A stretch of DNA of 64,000 nucleotides from Devosia rhodophyticola (GTDB lineage Bacteria; Pseudomonadota; Alphaproteobacteria; Rhizobiales; Devosiaceae): NCBI RefSeq assembly GCF_028816475.1, contig NZ_CP118247.1, forward strand, positions 1-64,000. Reading direction: 5' to 3'. A program made the translations under genes and the position numbers. A model generated the notes under the pieces. The model saw only the letters and a program-made list of their open reading frames with translations, was not told where the DNA came from and searched no databases. Of this stretch, positions 29,853 to 38,507 are shown piece after piece. The first letter of the stretch is position 1. Each line of letters starts with the position of its first letter.

Positions 29853-31045
29853 CAGCGATCAACCTCTCCAAACACGATATCGAGTGAGCCAAGAATGGCG
29901 GCGACGTCTGCCAGCATGTGGCCACGACAGAGGAAGTCCATGGCAGCGAGATGGGCGAAACCGGGGGCCCTAATTTTGCAGCGATACGGCTTGTTAGTGC
30001 CGTCCGAGACAAGATAGACTCCGAATTCTCCCTTGGGTGCTTCGACGGCGGCATAAACTTCGCCCGCTGGCACCTTGAAACCCTCAGTATAGAGTTTGAA
30101 GTGATGAATCAGGGCTTCCATCGACTGCTTCATTTCAGAGCGCTTGGGCGGCACAACCTTGCCGTCGGCCGACGATACCGGCCCCTTGCCCTCTGACTTG
30201 TTCAGCTTGGCGATGCACTGTTCCATGATGCGGACGGACTGGCGCATTTCTTCCATGCGAATGAGGTAGCGATCATAGCAGTCGCCGTTGGAGCCGACTG
30301 GAATGTCAAATTCCATCTGGTCATAGCAATCGTATGGCTGGCTCTTGCGCAAATCCCAGGCAGCACCGGAACCGCGAACCATGACACCCGAAAAGCCCCA
30401 GGCCCAGGCTTCCTCAAGAGTAACAACACCAATATCAGCATTGCGCTGCTTGAAAATACGGCTCTCAGTAATGAGCCCATCGATATCTTCAAGCGCCTTG
30501 GGGAAGGTCTTGCAGAAATTGGCTATGTCGTCGACCAGATCCTGCGGCAGATCCTGGTGCACACCGCCGGGACGAAAATAGGCTGCGTGCATGCGCGCGC
30601 CCGATGCCCGCTCATAGTAGCCCATGAGAATTTCGCGCTGCTCGTAACCCCAAAGCGGCGGCGTCAGAGCGCCAACATCCATGGCCTGCGATGTCACATT
30701 AAGCAAATGCGACAACAGGCGACCTATTTCCGAATATAGTACCCGGATCAATTGGCCGCGCATCGGCACTTCCAGGCCCAGCAGACGCTCAACGCCAAGC
30801 GCAAATGCATGCTCCTGATTCATCGGAGCCACGTAATCGAGGCGATCGAAATAGGGCACTGCCTGCAAATAGGTCTTGTGCTCGATCAGCTTTTCGGTGC
30901 CGCGATGCAGCAAACCGATATGAGGATCGACCCGATCAACAATCTCGCCATCAAGCTCCAGCACCAGTCGCAACACACCGTGGGCAGATGGGTGCTGTGG
31001 ACCAAAATTGATATTGAAGGTACGGACTTCAGCTTCTGCGGTCAT
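29852..31045 (-). CDS. nuoD: NADH-quinone oxidoreductase subunit D
   Basis: The 49-kDa-type subunit lining the quinone site. The quinone-site motif [13 protein letters not shown] is at about residues 15-27, and the block [25 protein letters not shown] and the C-terminal [11 protein letters not shown] are present. It has 397 residues, and is a separate gene rather than fused to nuoC. It overlaps nuoC by 4 nt. Confidence 0.96.
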   Translation of the reverse strand: MTAEAEVRTFNINFGPQHPSAHGVLRLVLELDGEIVDRVDPHIGLLHRGTEKLIEHKTYLQAVPYFDRLDYVAPMNQEHAFALGVERLLGLEVPMRGQLIRVLYSEIGRLLSHLLNVTSQAMDVGALTPPLWGYEQREILMGYYERASGARMHAAYFRPGGVHQDLPQDLVDDIANFCKTFPKALEDIDGLITESRIFKQRNADIGVVTLEEAWAWGFSGVMVRGSGAAWDLRKSQPYDCYDQMEFDIPVGSNGDCYDRYLIRMEEMRQSVRIMEQCIAKLNKSEGKGPVSSADGKVVPPKRSEMKQSMEALIHHFKLYTEGFKVPAGEVYAAVEAPKGEFGVYLVSDGTNKPYRCKIRAPGFAHLAAMDFLCRGHMLADVAAILGSLDIVFGEVDR

Positions 31046-31660
31046 TGCTTCGCCTTCTCGTCACCGGGCAGCACATAGTCGGTACCTTCCCAAGGTGACA
31101 AATAGTCAAACGAACGAAATTCCTGAGCCAATTTCACCGGCTCATAAACAACCCGCTTGCGCTCTTCGTCATACCGCACTTCAACGTACCCGGTCAGCGG
31201 GAAGTCCTTGCGCAATGGATGACCATCGAAACCGTAGTCAGAAAGAATACGACGCAGATCAGGGTGCCCCGAGAACATCATCCCATAGAGGTCATAGGCT
31301 TCGCGCTCGAACCAGTCCGCACCGATAAAAACACCGGTAAGGCTAGGAACCGGGTCCACGTCGTTGGCGGCCAGTTTGACACGTACGCGTTGGTTCTTCT
31401 TGGGGCTGAGGAAATGATAGACAACCTCGAAGCGCTGATCACGCTCAGGGAAGTCCACCCCGCAAATATCGATGAAATTGATGAACTGACATTGCGAGAT
31501 CGTCGCGCAGGAATGTTGCGACGTCGACAATGGATTCACGAGTGACCGTGACCGTAAGCTCACCAAAGCTGATCCTGTGATCGAGAACCGCCTCGCCTAG
31601 TGCGCTAGCGATATGCTCGCCGAGCGCGGCTAGCGGATCGACCTGAACTGCCTCATCCAT
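31042..31660 (-). CDS. nuoC: NADH-quinone oxidoreductase subunit C (frame-disrupted in this sequence)
   Basis: The 30-kDa-type subunit of the complex I peripheral arm. The first frame ([17 protein letters not shown] to FLRDDLA) runs from 31660; the second frame resumes [18 protein letters not shown] and goes to the stop, including [15 protein letters not shown] and [10 protein letters not shown]. The slip is one extra A at 31492-31493 on the minus strand (GCAATGTC where GCATGTC fits). Repaired length is 205 residues, normal for the family. Overlaps nuoD by 4 nt. Confidence 0.92.
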
Positions 31661-31671
31661 GGGCCGAAATC

Positions 31672-32253
31672 CTAACGCTCAATGGTGCCGGTGCGGCGGA
31701 TTTTCTTTTGCAAGAGCAAAACGCCATACAACAGGGCTTCCGCCGTCGGGGGGCAGCCCGGCACATAAATATCGACAGGCACAACGCGATCACAACCGCG
31801 AACCACCGAATATGAATAGTGATAATAGCCGCCGCCGTTGGCGCAACTTCCCATCGAGATGACATAGCGCGGCTCGGGCATCTGGTCGTAAACCTTGCGC
31901 AGCGCAGGTGCCATTTTGTTGGTCAGCGTGCCCGCCACAATCATCACATCAGACTGACGTGGGGAAGCACGTGGAGCGAAACCGAAGCGTTCCGCGTCAT
32001 AACGCGGCATCGACATCTGGATCATTTCAACGGCGCAACACGCCAGTCCAAAAGTCATCCACATCAAGCTTCCGGTGCGCGCCCAGTTGATCAAATCGTC
32101 GGTTGCAGTAACCAGAAAACCCTTGTCGGCCAGCTCGTCGTTGATGTCGGTGAAGAACGGGTCGTTAGCACCAATTGGCTTGTTTGTGCGCGGGTCGATA
32201 ATGCCCTTGGACTGTGGGGCGACCAACGTGCCGGTGTGTTCGCTCAATCCCAT
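31672..32253 (-). CDS. nuoB: NADH-quinone oxidoreductase subunit B
   Basis: PSST-type subunit carrying cluster N2, the last iron-sulphur cluster before quinone. The tandem Cys pair is in ACCAVEM, with further ligands in [21 protein letters not shown] and VPGCPP. The length, 193 residues, is standard. It overlaps nuoA by 10 nt. Confidence 0.97.
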   Translation of the reverse strand: MGLSEHTGTLVAPQSKGIIDPRTNKPIGANDPFFTDINDELADKGFLVTATDDLINWARTGSLMWMTFGLACCAVEMIQMSMPRYDAERFGFAPRASPRQSDVMIVAGTLTNKMAPALRKVYDQMPEPRYVISMGSCANGGGYYHYSYSVVRGCDRVVPVDIYVPGCPPTAEALLYGVLLLQKKIRRTGTIER

Positions 32254-32609
32254 TCCAGGGCTCCCTTACGCCATTCATAAATAAACCCGACTGTCAGCAC
32301 GCCGAGAAAGATCATCATCGACCAGAAACCGAACCAACCCACGTCCCTGAACGCAACTGCCCACGGGAAGAGGAAGGCGATTTCAAGATCAAAGATGATG
32401 AAGAGGATCGACACCAGATAGAATCGGACGTCGAATTTCATGCGGGCGTCGTCAAACGCATCAAAGCCACATTCGTAGGCGGATACTTTTTCCGGATCGG
32501 GGTTTTTGACCGCGAGGATAAATGGCGCCACCAGCAGGGCTAGCGAAATCAGCCCGGATAACCCAAGGAAAATGACAATCGGTAGATAGTCGCTGAGCAA
32601 ATCAGTCAT
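32244..32609 (-). CDS. nuoA: NADH-quinone oxidoreductase subunit A
   Basis: First gene of the complex I operon; a small three-helix membrane subunit (ND3 homolog). The start chosen is the ATG at 32609 ([14 protein letters not shown]) because the family begins here; the frame is open 40 codons upstream without conserved content. The cytoplasmic loop holds the conserved [21 protein letters not shown] block. It has 121 residues. About 100 nt upstream the DNA is AT-rich and may hold the operon promoter, but I cannot fix its elements. Confidence 0.95.
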   Translation of the reverse strand: MTDLLSDYLPIVIFLGLSGLISLALLVAPFILAVKNPDPEKVSAYECGFDAFDDARMKFDVRFYLVSILFIIFDLEIAFLFPWAVAFRDVGWFGFWSMMIFLGVLTVGFIYEWRKGALEWD

Positions 32610-32907
32610 GCGGCAGCCCATGTTAAATGCCGGCCTGGCGACCGGGGCGCGGCCAGGCGAGCAATTGGGGCAAGCCGGGCGATGCAAATATGTTGGGTAG
32701 GGCTTAGCCCTTCCCAAACCGTGTTTCAAGGGAAAGAATATATGACAAAAATTATCATGTTAATTTCCGAACTGGGGGTAGCATTTCGTTGCTATGGTCG
32801 ACGGAAATCCGGCACATAATCATGCCACCGGCTCCTTATGGCGAAATCTCGGCCCTCTGCTCCGTCCTCGCGGCGCCTGATTGAACTCAGCGCCTTCAGT
32901 ATCGCAC

Positions 32908-32942
32908 AAAACAAAACGGCCCCGCCGTGGCGGAACCGTTTT
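32908..32942 (-). terminator. Rho-independent terminator downstream of the outer-membrane protein gene
   Basis: Minus strand: AAAACGG / CCGTTTT outer stem with an inner CCGCC/GGCGG stem and a two-base internal mismatch, followed by GTTTTGTG. It lies 110 nt after the barrel gene stop. Confidence 0.75.
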
Positions 32943-32954
32943 ACTTCAAACCAT

Positions 32955-32984
32955 TTCGACGAATCGCCGCGGCGATTCGTCGAA
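32955..32984. repeat. 30-bp perfect palindrome
   Basis: TTCGACGAATCGCCG is followed immediately by its exact reverse complement, with no loop bases. It lies between the barrel gene stop and its terminator. In RNA it would fold into a 13-pair stem; in DNA it could extrude as a cruciform or bind a symmetric dimer. Confidence 0.9.
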
Positions 32985-33052
32985 CGGAGTTTGCAAGACA
33001 TCATGGTTTTGACCCCGGCAATCAGCCGAGGTCAGAATTGCGTTGTCGCAAA

Positions 33053-33625
33053 TTAGAAGTGGTAGAATACACCGACGGTTGCCTTGGCGGATTCAAAGAA
33101 GTCGTCGCTGCCGCCGTCAAAGTCGCCGAGGCCGAGGATTTCGCCACGAACCGACACGCTGTCGGTCACAGCAACATCAACACCGCCGCCCAGAGCATAA
33201 ACGCCAGTCGAAGTGCCTGAATTGGTGACTGCACCAGCACCGGCTGCCGCGTAAACCAGCACATTGTCGGTCGCTACAACGCCAACATGCGCGAGAGCCA
33301 GGAACAAGCCAGAGTCGTTGCCGCTGCCGAAGACGTAGTCGCCCTGAACTTCGAGGCCGAGAACGATTGGATCAGCAACGATGAAATTCACGCCGACGAT
33401 ACCACCGATAACACCTTGGGTGTTACCTGCAGAAAGACCAACAACACCGGGAGTGCCGTTGAATACGCCGCCAGCTTCGATACCAGCATAGAGGCCTTCC
33501 CAGCTAAAACCGTTAGCCTGATAAACTGGCTGCGGGGTAGTTGGGATCATCAGATCTGCAGCCTGAGCGCCGGAGACCATAAGTGCTGCCGCAGCAACAC
33601 CAAACGAGAGAGAACGTACAAACAT
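33053..33625 (-). CDS. Outer-membrane beta-barrel protein (Omp25/porin-like)
   Basis: A small outer-membrane barrel of the OmpA-like/Omp25 type common in Hyphomicrobiales. A signal peptide (MFVRSLSFGVAAAALMVSGAQA) ends near residue 22. The mature protein has alternating strand patterns rich in Gly, Val and Asp (IGGIVGVNFIVADPIVLGLEV) and ends in Phe (VFYHF), the usual outer-membrane insertion signal. The ATG at 33625 has GGAG 8 nt upstream; the frame also has a GTG at 33634 that sits too close to GGAG. The specific function is unknown. It is a paralog of the gene at 33908. Confidence 0.82.
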   Translation of the reverse strand: MFVRSLSFGVAAAALMVSGAQAADLMIPTTPQPVYQANGFSWEGLYAGIEAGGVFNGTPGVVGLSAGNTQGVIGGIVGVNFIVADPIVLGLEVQGDYVFGSGNDSGLFLALAHVGVVATDNVLVYAAAGAGAVTNSGTSTGVYALGGGVDVAVTDSVSVRGEILGLGDFDGGSDDFFESAKATVGVFYHF

Positions 33626-33907
33626 ATCTTGCACTCCATAGATTTAATCGTAGTCGTCATGATAGATGACTCAGCAGCCCCCTGCATGCAACCCCGCGCG
33701 AGCCCAAATTGAGTAGCGCGGATAACATTTTGTGACCATTTCGGGGTGGGTGTTGCGCGAATGAAACGCATTTGGCCCAATTTGAGACAAACTTTATCAA
33801 ATGGCTCACCCAACACGCCTGTTTGCGTGATCATTTTGGATGGTGAACCACCTTGTAACACACGCAATGAATCGAAAGATTCGGGCACCGTGGCCGACCG
33901 TTACGCG

Positions 33908-34453
33908 CTAGAAGTGGTATGCGGCACCGATGGTAAATTGATCCTTGGCGATGCTGCCCTCTCCTGGGAAAGCGTGCACATACTGCCCGCGGAGCGAGAA
34001 GTCGTCTCCAACCGCTATTTCAACGCCGGCACCTGCCAACCAATCCTGCTCGTCAGGCACGCCCAGATCGACGCCATATCCGGCCGCGCCGTAGACCAGC
34101 ACGTTGTCGGCAACTATCACGCCCGCGCGTCCTAAAATTTCCGCATAACTTGTGGACCCTGGACCGCCGGTCAGACCTTCGATGTTCACTTCACCGCCCA
34201 CCAGATAGAAACCGAATGCGGCATTGACGCCCAGATTGACGCCCAGTCCATATTGGGTTCCGCCAATCGCATTCGTCTGGATGCCTGTAAAGATACCGGA
34301 ATAGAACCCGTTCCAGTCAAAAGCTGGCTTCGAATAGTTGGAAACCTGCACTGGCAAGGTTACGGGAATGGAACTTTGCTCGGCACCAAGCCCTGAAGCC
34401 CCAGAAAAACTGGCCACCAGTACAGAAAGCAACACTGCTCCGAACATCCGCAC
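33908..34453 (-). CDS. Outer-membrane beta-barrel protein, paralog of the neighbour
   Basis: A 181-residue relative of the barrel at 33053-33625. Shared features are the start of the mature domain (FDWNGFYSGIFTG against FSWEGLYAGIEAG), the stretch VIVADNVLVYGAAGYGV against VVATDNVLVYAAAGAGA, and the terminal Phe (GAAYHF). The signal peptide is MRMFGAVLLSVLVASFSGASG, cleaved near residue 24. The two genes are about 280 nt apart in the same direction and have diverged considerably. Possibly adhesion or envelope stability, but this is not shown. Confidence 0.8.
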   Translation of the reverse strand: MRMFGAVLLSVLVASFSGASGLGAEQSSIPVTLPVQVSNYSKPAFDWNGFYSGIFTGIQTNAIGGTQYGLGVNLGVNAAFGFYLVGGEVNIEGLTGGPGSTSYAEILGRAGVIVADNVLVYGAAGYGVDLGVPDEQDWLAGAGVEIAVGDDFSLRGQYVHAFPGEGSIAKDQFTIGAAYHF

Positions 34454-34625
34454 GGCTGTTCTCCATCATTCCACAGCGGCCCAACGCATCTTCGCAATGG
34501 CGGGTTCCGCTTCTTCGCATACTCCCAGTTTCGCCGACCTTTGTGAGTGAAGTGAGGTCAGCCGACGGCAGAAAAGTGATAGTGTCAGCCCAAAGATGGC
34601 CCACTCTCAAATCAAAGCAAAGTGA

Positions 34626-35255
34626 TTAGCGCTTCAGAGGCACTATTCTCTCACTCGTGACTTGATCTGCGCTCACCGAGAACTGCGACCTTGGATGGCT
34701 GGTTGCGCCGGAATTGACCAACGCCGCGCATTGAGTCGCTGCAAGCTCGATCCGCGCCAAAATCGTTGGGTCCGTCGGCTCCCCGCCGGTGAAGCTGGTA
34801 TCTTCCGCATAGATGGCCGTGGGGATGGTCAACGCAGAGAAAAATCCGAACAACGGGCGCAACTGATGTTCAACCATCAGGGAGTGCCGCTGCCCGCCCC
34901 CGCTGGCGGACAAGATGACAGGACGCCCGATCAACGCCTCGAATTCAACAAAGTCGAACAGATGTTTGAAGAGGCCGGTATAGGAACCCTTGTATACCGG
35001 ACTTGTCACAACCAAAATATCGGCGCGCTCGATGGCTTCGATTATCTCCAACGCTTCGGACCCAAGCTGATTGCGCAGATAAGCGCCAGCCAGTCCCGCG
35101 CCCGCATCGATTATGTCGTAGTGGATGATATTGGCGGGCACATGCGCCTGCACCCTGCGGGCGATCAATTCAGCCAGGTTCCAGGATCGTGAAGGTCTGT
35201 GAGTATTGCCGCTAATTGCTACGATCTTGAGCCGGGCCGATGGCACTGCCGCCAT
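34626..35255 (-). CDS. NAD(P)H-dependent FMN reductase (MsuE/SsuE-like)
   Basis: Flavodoxin-like fold protein of 209 residues. Seen: VAISGNTHRPSRSWNLAELI (flavin phosphate loop, residues about 12-32), TSPVYKGSYTGLFKHLFDFVE (the SPVY-K-S-TG-K-D pattern of the family) and ASGGGQRHSLMVEHQLRP. Family members supply reduced FMN to sulphonate monooxygenases. No sulphonate gene is in the window, so the partner is unknown. Alternative: a general quinone or azo reductase. Confidence 0.82.
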   Translation of the reverse strand: MAAVPSARLKIVAISGNTHRPSRSWNLAELIARRVQAHVPANIIHYDIIDAGAGLAGAYLRNQLGSEALEIIEAIERADILVVTSPVYKGSYTGLFKHLFDFVEFEALIGRPVILSASGGGQRHSLMVEHQLRPLFGFFSALTIPTAIYAEDTSFTGGEPTDPTILARIELAATQCAALVNSGATSHPRSQFSVSADQVTSERIVPLKR

Positions 35256-35323
35256 AAAGAAATTCCTGTACTTGTTCGACAGTACAATAGGGACGGTCCG
35301 ACCCTAAACCAAGCCTTGGTAAC

Positions 35324-35358
35324 AAAAATGTCCGGCAACGTATTGGCGGTGCCGGACA
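35324..35358 (-). terminator. Rho-independent terminator of msrA
   Basis: Minus strand: TGTCCGGCA, 12-nt loop, TGCCGGACA, then five T. It lies about 24 nt after the msrA stop. Confidence 0.85.
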
Positions 35359-35381
35359 CAGATCTGGTACGAAATTGAACT

Positions 35382-36119
35382 CTATCGCTGGCTGACCAGT
35401 ACGGGCTTGACTGAGTACGCGTTCGGGAACATCGCCTTGAGGTTCTCGATTTTCGGCAGATCGTTGTAAACGATATAGGGGTAGGTTGGATTGTTGATCA
35501 GGAAGTCCTGATGATAGTCCTCAGCCGGGTAGAACTTTTTGCCAGTTTCAATCGTTGTCACGATTTTCCCCGGAAAGGTGTCAGTGCCGCCCAGCTGATC
35601 AATGTAAGCCTTGGCGACCTTTGCCTGTTCACCATCAACCGCGAAAATGGTCGACCGGTACTGCGTGCCGCGATCCGGCCCCTGATAGTTCAACTGCGTT
35701 GGATTATGCGCCACCGAGAAGAAAATCTGCAGCAATTCGCCATAGCTGACCTTGTTTGGATCATAAGTGATCTGCACAGTTTCGGCGTGCCCGGTGCGAC
35801 CTGTCCCGGTGGTTTCATAGTTGGCCGTGTCCGCGCTTCCGCCTTCATAGCCTGAAACCGCATTCTTGACGCCAACAACATGCTGAAAGACCCCCTGCAC
35901 GCCCCAGAAACAACCGCCGGCAAATGTTGCAACGGCCGTTGATCCGCTCGCCGCGATATCCATGCTAGGCGCCGGGATTTCGTACGCCGGCTCTGCCGCT
36001 AAAACCGAGACCTGATTAATCGAGAGCGTCACGACAGACACCAACAAAAGCCCAGCCAGCAATTTGGTTATTTTGGTGTGCCCCTGGGCAGCACTTTGGG
36101 GAATCTCAACCGTTGTCAT
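35382..36119 (-). CDS. msrA: Peptide-methionine (S)-S-oxide reductase with N-terminal membrane segment
   Basis: Repairs methionine sulphoxide in proteins. The catalytic Cys70 lies in GGCFWG (68-73), followed by VGVKNAVSGYEGG, THAE-type GHAETVQI and the C-terminal YHQDFLINNP block. Residues 19-40 are hydrophobic (KLLAGLLLVSVVTLSINQV), followed by AAEPAYEIPAPS, so the enzyme is probably exported to or anchored facing the periplasm, whereas cytoplasmic MsrA lacks this. The start is the ATG at 36119 with AGGAG upstream; an in-frame Met 7 codons earlier lies before that site. It has its own terminator. Confidence 0.9.
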   Translation of the reverse strand: MTTVEIPQSAAQGHTKITKLLAGLLLVSVVTLSINQVSVLAAEPAYEIPAPSMDIAASGSTAVATFAGGCFWGVQGVFQHVVGVKNAVSGYEGGSADTANYETTGTGRTGHAETVQITYDPNKVSYGELLQIFFSVAHNPTQLNYQGPDRGTQYRSTIFAVDGEQAKVAKAYIDQLGGTDTFPGKIVTTIETGKKFYPAEDYHQDFLINNPTYPYIVYNDLPKIENLKAMFPNAYSVKPVLVSQR

Positions 36120-36461
36120 CACATTCTCCTCTGGCGACAATTGGGGTAAACCCGCCTTGCCGCGTTCTGACCGACATCGCGTCGGCAGGTGTTGTTAATC
36201 ACTGAATCATATTGACCGTCAGCGCCCAATAAGATCACGCCGAAATGAAAGCGTCTCCGCGTTCAGATCTTGTTATGACTGACCATTCGTATCGAAGTGA
36301 GGATTGGTTACAGACCACACGGACCTGTTACATTGAGCACCGTATGGCGACGTGCTGTTCCCTCAATGAGGGCAGTAGCAATGTTTGAATTGCAAAATTC
36401 AACACCCCGTCCGGGCGGCGCGACCACTTTTCAGAAATTGCAATAATTTCAATGAGAAAAG
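36120..36461. other. Non-coding region between msrA and tRNA-Asp
   Basis: 342 nt with no supported reading frame. It must hold the msrA promoter, which I cannot fix, and ends in an inverted repeat that overlaps the tRNA-Asp 3' end. Confidence 0.6.
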
Positions 36462-36468
36462 TGGCGCG
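36419..36468. repeat. Inverted repeat overlapping the 3' end of tRNA-Asp
   Basis: CGCG-A-CCACTTTTC (36419-36432) pairs with GAAAAGTGG-CGCG (36456-36468); an inner AAATT/AATTT pair lies between. The right arm includes the encoded CCA and last acceptor bases of tRNA-Asp. It could serve as a transcription end or processing signal for the tRNA. Confidence 0.65.
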
Positions 36469-36538
36469 AGAGACGGGGCTCGAACCCGCGACCTCCGGCG
36501 TGACAGGCCGGCACTCTAACCAACTGAGCTACTCCCGC
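36462..36538 (-). tRNA. tRNA-Asp (GTC)
   Basis: Full cloverleaf of 77 nt including an encoded CCA. Acceptor GCGGGAG pairs with CTCTCGC, the D arm is TAGCTCAGTTGGTTAGAG, the anticodon loop carries GTC (CTGTCAC) and the T arm is GCGGGTTCGAGCCCCGT. Confidence 0.97.
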
Positions 36539-37159
36539 AGCGGCAAACTAGGCGTCTGCGCAACGTGGGTGTCGTGTACCGATGCCCCAGAATTAAGTCA
36601 AGCACACATGTGCATTCTTTATGACATTTATTGCTTCGTCCCCCGATCAACGCATTGCGGGATCAGGCGAGCATGCGCATCGGTCATAAAATCCAGCCAA
36701 CAATGTCTACGGCGCTAATCCACCGTTCAAAATGGTGATGTTGGGAGAGGATTGGTTCTCACCGAGGAAAATGGCGGGCGGTGACGACCTCGAACCGCCG
36801 AAATCTTCGTTTACAAGAGTTCCCTTATTTCATCAGTTGAAACTATGCCGGATCGAAGACACGGAGAGCTGCTGATCATCCCCGCGCTGGCTCACCATGG
36901 AGTTGGCGTTGTGATCTTCGGGCTTAGGCGCGGACGATGTACCAGGCTATGCCGCCTCCATGAAGGACTTACTTCATTCTCACTTCGAGGGCTTTGCGCC
37001 ACTAGGCCATGGGAACTACGCCCTATATCGCCTTTTATATCGCGCCAGTTTCCAATATCCATGCATGCGCGAAGTTAAGGCGCTTGATTGACACACAAAG
37101 CCGCGACAATATGCAAGAAAAGGCAAGTCTATTTGGCAATGGCAATGGATGGAAACAAT
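36539..37159. other. Non-coding region with a decayed tRNA copy
   Basis: 621 nt between tRNA-Asp and the SnoaL-like gene. It holds a tRNA-Val-like remnant at 36772-36852. A 77-codon open frame at 36845-37078 has no ribosome binding site and no recognisable content. A different frame, 36959-37087, gives MKDLLHSHFEGFAPLGHGNY and more; it may be a gene remnant but cannot be supported. Confidence 0.5.
36772..36852 (-). pseudogene. Decayed tRNA-Val-like sequence
   Basis: Minus strand: the 3' part (TTTCGGCGGTTCGAGGTCGT, then CACCGCCCGCCA) matches the intact tRNA-Val at 37718 closely through the T arm, acceptor and CCA. The 5' part is only loosely tRNA-like and its first seven bases cannot pair with the 3' acceptor strand. 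It cannot fold as a working tRNA. Confidence 0.65.
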
Positions 37160-37609
37160 ATGCGCTTTGCAATCTACCTGCTTACGTTGGTATTCGGTCT
37201 TCTGTTTTGTGGCACGGCATTCGCCCAAACTGCGACACCGATGGCCAACCCCAGCGAGGCGCTGGACACGATGATTGCAGCAGTCGCCGCGCGCGACGCC
37301 GATGCGATTGCGGCGCTCTATACCGACGATGCCCTGTTGCTTGGTTCAAACTCCAATGCACTATCTGGACGAAAAGCGATCCGAGACGTGTGGGCGAACA
37401 ATTTTTCTGGCGGGTATTCCGTTCTCGAAACCGGCAACCCGCGCACGGAACGCGGCACGGATCGGGCGGCAGTGATCTTTGTCTGGCAGGCGACCATCCG
37501 CCCGAACGGAGCGGCCGAGACATTCATCCAGGGTCGTACGATGTTATATTTCAGGCTCGCTGAGGGCGGATGGTTGATATCCGCGGATATGTGGCAGCCT
37601 ACGCCTTAA
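37160..37609 (+). CDS. Secreted SnoaL-like (ketosteroid-isomerase fold) protein
   Basis: A 149-residue protein with a clear signal peptide (MRFAIYLLTLVFGLLFCGTAFA, cleavage near residue 22) followed by an NTF2/SnoaL-like domain: PSEALDTMIAAVAARDADAI, ALYTDDALLLGSNSN, GRKAIRDVW, and the closing strand GGWLISADMW. The start at 37160 is chosen for the signal peptide and the GGAAAC upstream; the open frame extends 24 codons further. The substrate or role is unknown; several exported members of this family only bind small ligands. No obvious operon partner. Confidence 0.75.
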   Translation: MRFAIYLLTLVFGLLFCGTAFAQTATPMANPSEALDTMIAAVAARDADAIAALYTDDALLLGSNSNALSGRKAIRDVWANNFSGGYSVLETGNPRTERGTDRAAVIFVWQATIRPNGAAETFIQGRTMLYFRLAEGGWLISADMWQPTP

Positions 37610-37717
37610 AATCAGTGACCTTGGTATTTTTTCGGATGGGGTAATAAACTTACCGATACCTGTTTCTACAACGTCACCAAAAAGTGGGTAGGAATGATGA
37701 AAACAAAGGTGGGATAA

Positions 37718-37793
37718 TGGTGGGCGATGACGGACTCGAACCGCCGACATCCTCGGTGTAAACGAGGCGCTCTACCAACTGAGCTAATCGCCC
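37718..37793 (-). tRNA. tRNA-Val (TAC)
   Basis: 76 nt with encoded CCA. Acceptor GGGCGAT pairs with ATCGCCC, D arm TAGCTCAGTTGGTAGAGC, anticodon stem CCTCG/CGAGG around TTTACAC (anticodon TAC), T arm GGCGGTTCGAGTCCGTC. It lies near hup, as in other rhizobia. Confidence 0.97.
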
Positions 37794-38045
37794 GAAGCAC
37801 CATCACTGCTGTTCGGTGGCTCTGATTAGGGCCAGCGCCGCGCGGCGTCAACCCATCAAAATCAGGAAAAGCAATGGCCCCGGCTTAAATCGCTCGGGGC
37901 CAATCGGCACGTCGCAATATGACGTGCTCAGTCTGGAAGAATATCAGGGGCAAAGCTCGTCTGTTGTGCGGCCTTGCACCAGATTTGGATACAGGCCAGA
38001 TTGGCAGCGCCGCGGTCGATCCTGAATAAATTCTTCCAAGTCTTC

Positions 38046-38321
38046 TTAGTTGATAGCGTCTTTAAGACCCTTGCCGGGCTTGAATTTTGCCTGGTTGGAA
38101 GCCGGGATCTGGATTTCTGCGCCGGTAGCCGGGTTGCGGCCGGTGCTGGCCTTGCGAGCGGAGACGGCGAAAGTGCCAAATCCAACCAGACGAACTTCTT
38201 CCTTTGCTTTGAGCGAAGCGGTGATTGCCTCAAATACCGCATCAACGGCTTCGGCAGCCTGAGCTTTGGTCAGGGTTGCCTTTTCGGCAACGATGCCGAT
38301 CAGATCATTTTTGTTAGCCAT
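38046..38321 (-). CDS. hup: DNA-binding protein HU
   Basis: Nucleoid protein that bends DNA without strong sequence preference. The 91-residue protein has the family body: MANKNDLIGIVAEKATLTKA, EEVRLVGFGTFAVSARKA and the arm GRNPATGAEIQIPASNQAKF, which contains the conserved Pro. The start at 38321 matches the family; the frame runs 15 codons further upstream. In relatives it directly follows lon; here a TetA-like gene lies between. Confidence 0.95.
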   Translation of the reverse strand: MANKNDLIGIVAEKATLTKAQAAEAVDAVFEAITASLKAKEEVRLVGFGTFAVSARKASTGRNPATGAEIQIPASNQAKFKPGKGLKDAIN

Positions 38322-38507
38322 AGTGTTTTCCTCACTGTCGAATGCCCGCCCAAGCTGGCGAACCAAAACGCCGCCACCTTTTTGCGATTCTGCGTGAAAG
38401 GCAAGGAAATCCGGGCGCTTTGGAATTTTCGAGCGTGTATTTCTGTGAATGAAAGCGAAAAATGAGCTTTTGACAGCTATTTTGCCTATCTGCCCTGTTT
38501 CCGGGCG

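Larger units (their letters stand above)
32610..33052. other. Non-coding region between nuoA and the outer-membrane protein gene
   Basis: 443 nt without a supported reading frame. It holds the nuoA upstream region on the left, a terminator for the barrel gene at 32908-32942, a 30-bp perfect palindrome at 32955-32984, and a weak hairpin near 33012-33034. Confidence 0.7.

Noticed and set aside
23039..31660. Programmed ribosomal frameshifting in four nuo genes
   Set aside because: No shared slippery site with a stop codon and downstream structure is seen, the shifts differ in direction, and these genes are not known for recoding. Sequence error fits better.
36845..37078. A 77-codon plus-strand frame after the tRNA remnant
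   Set aside because: No ribosome binding site and no recognisable sequence; left as non-coding.
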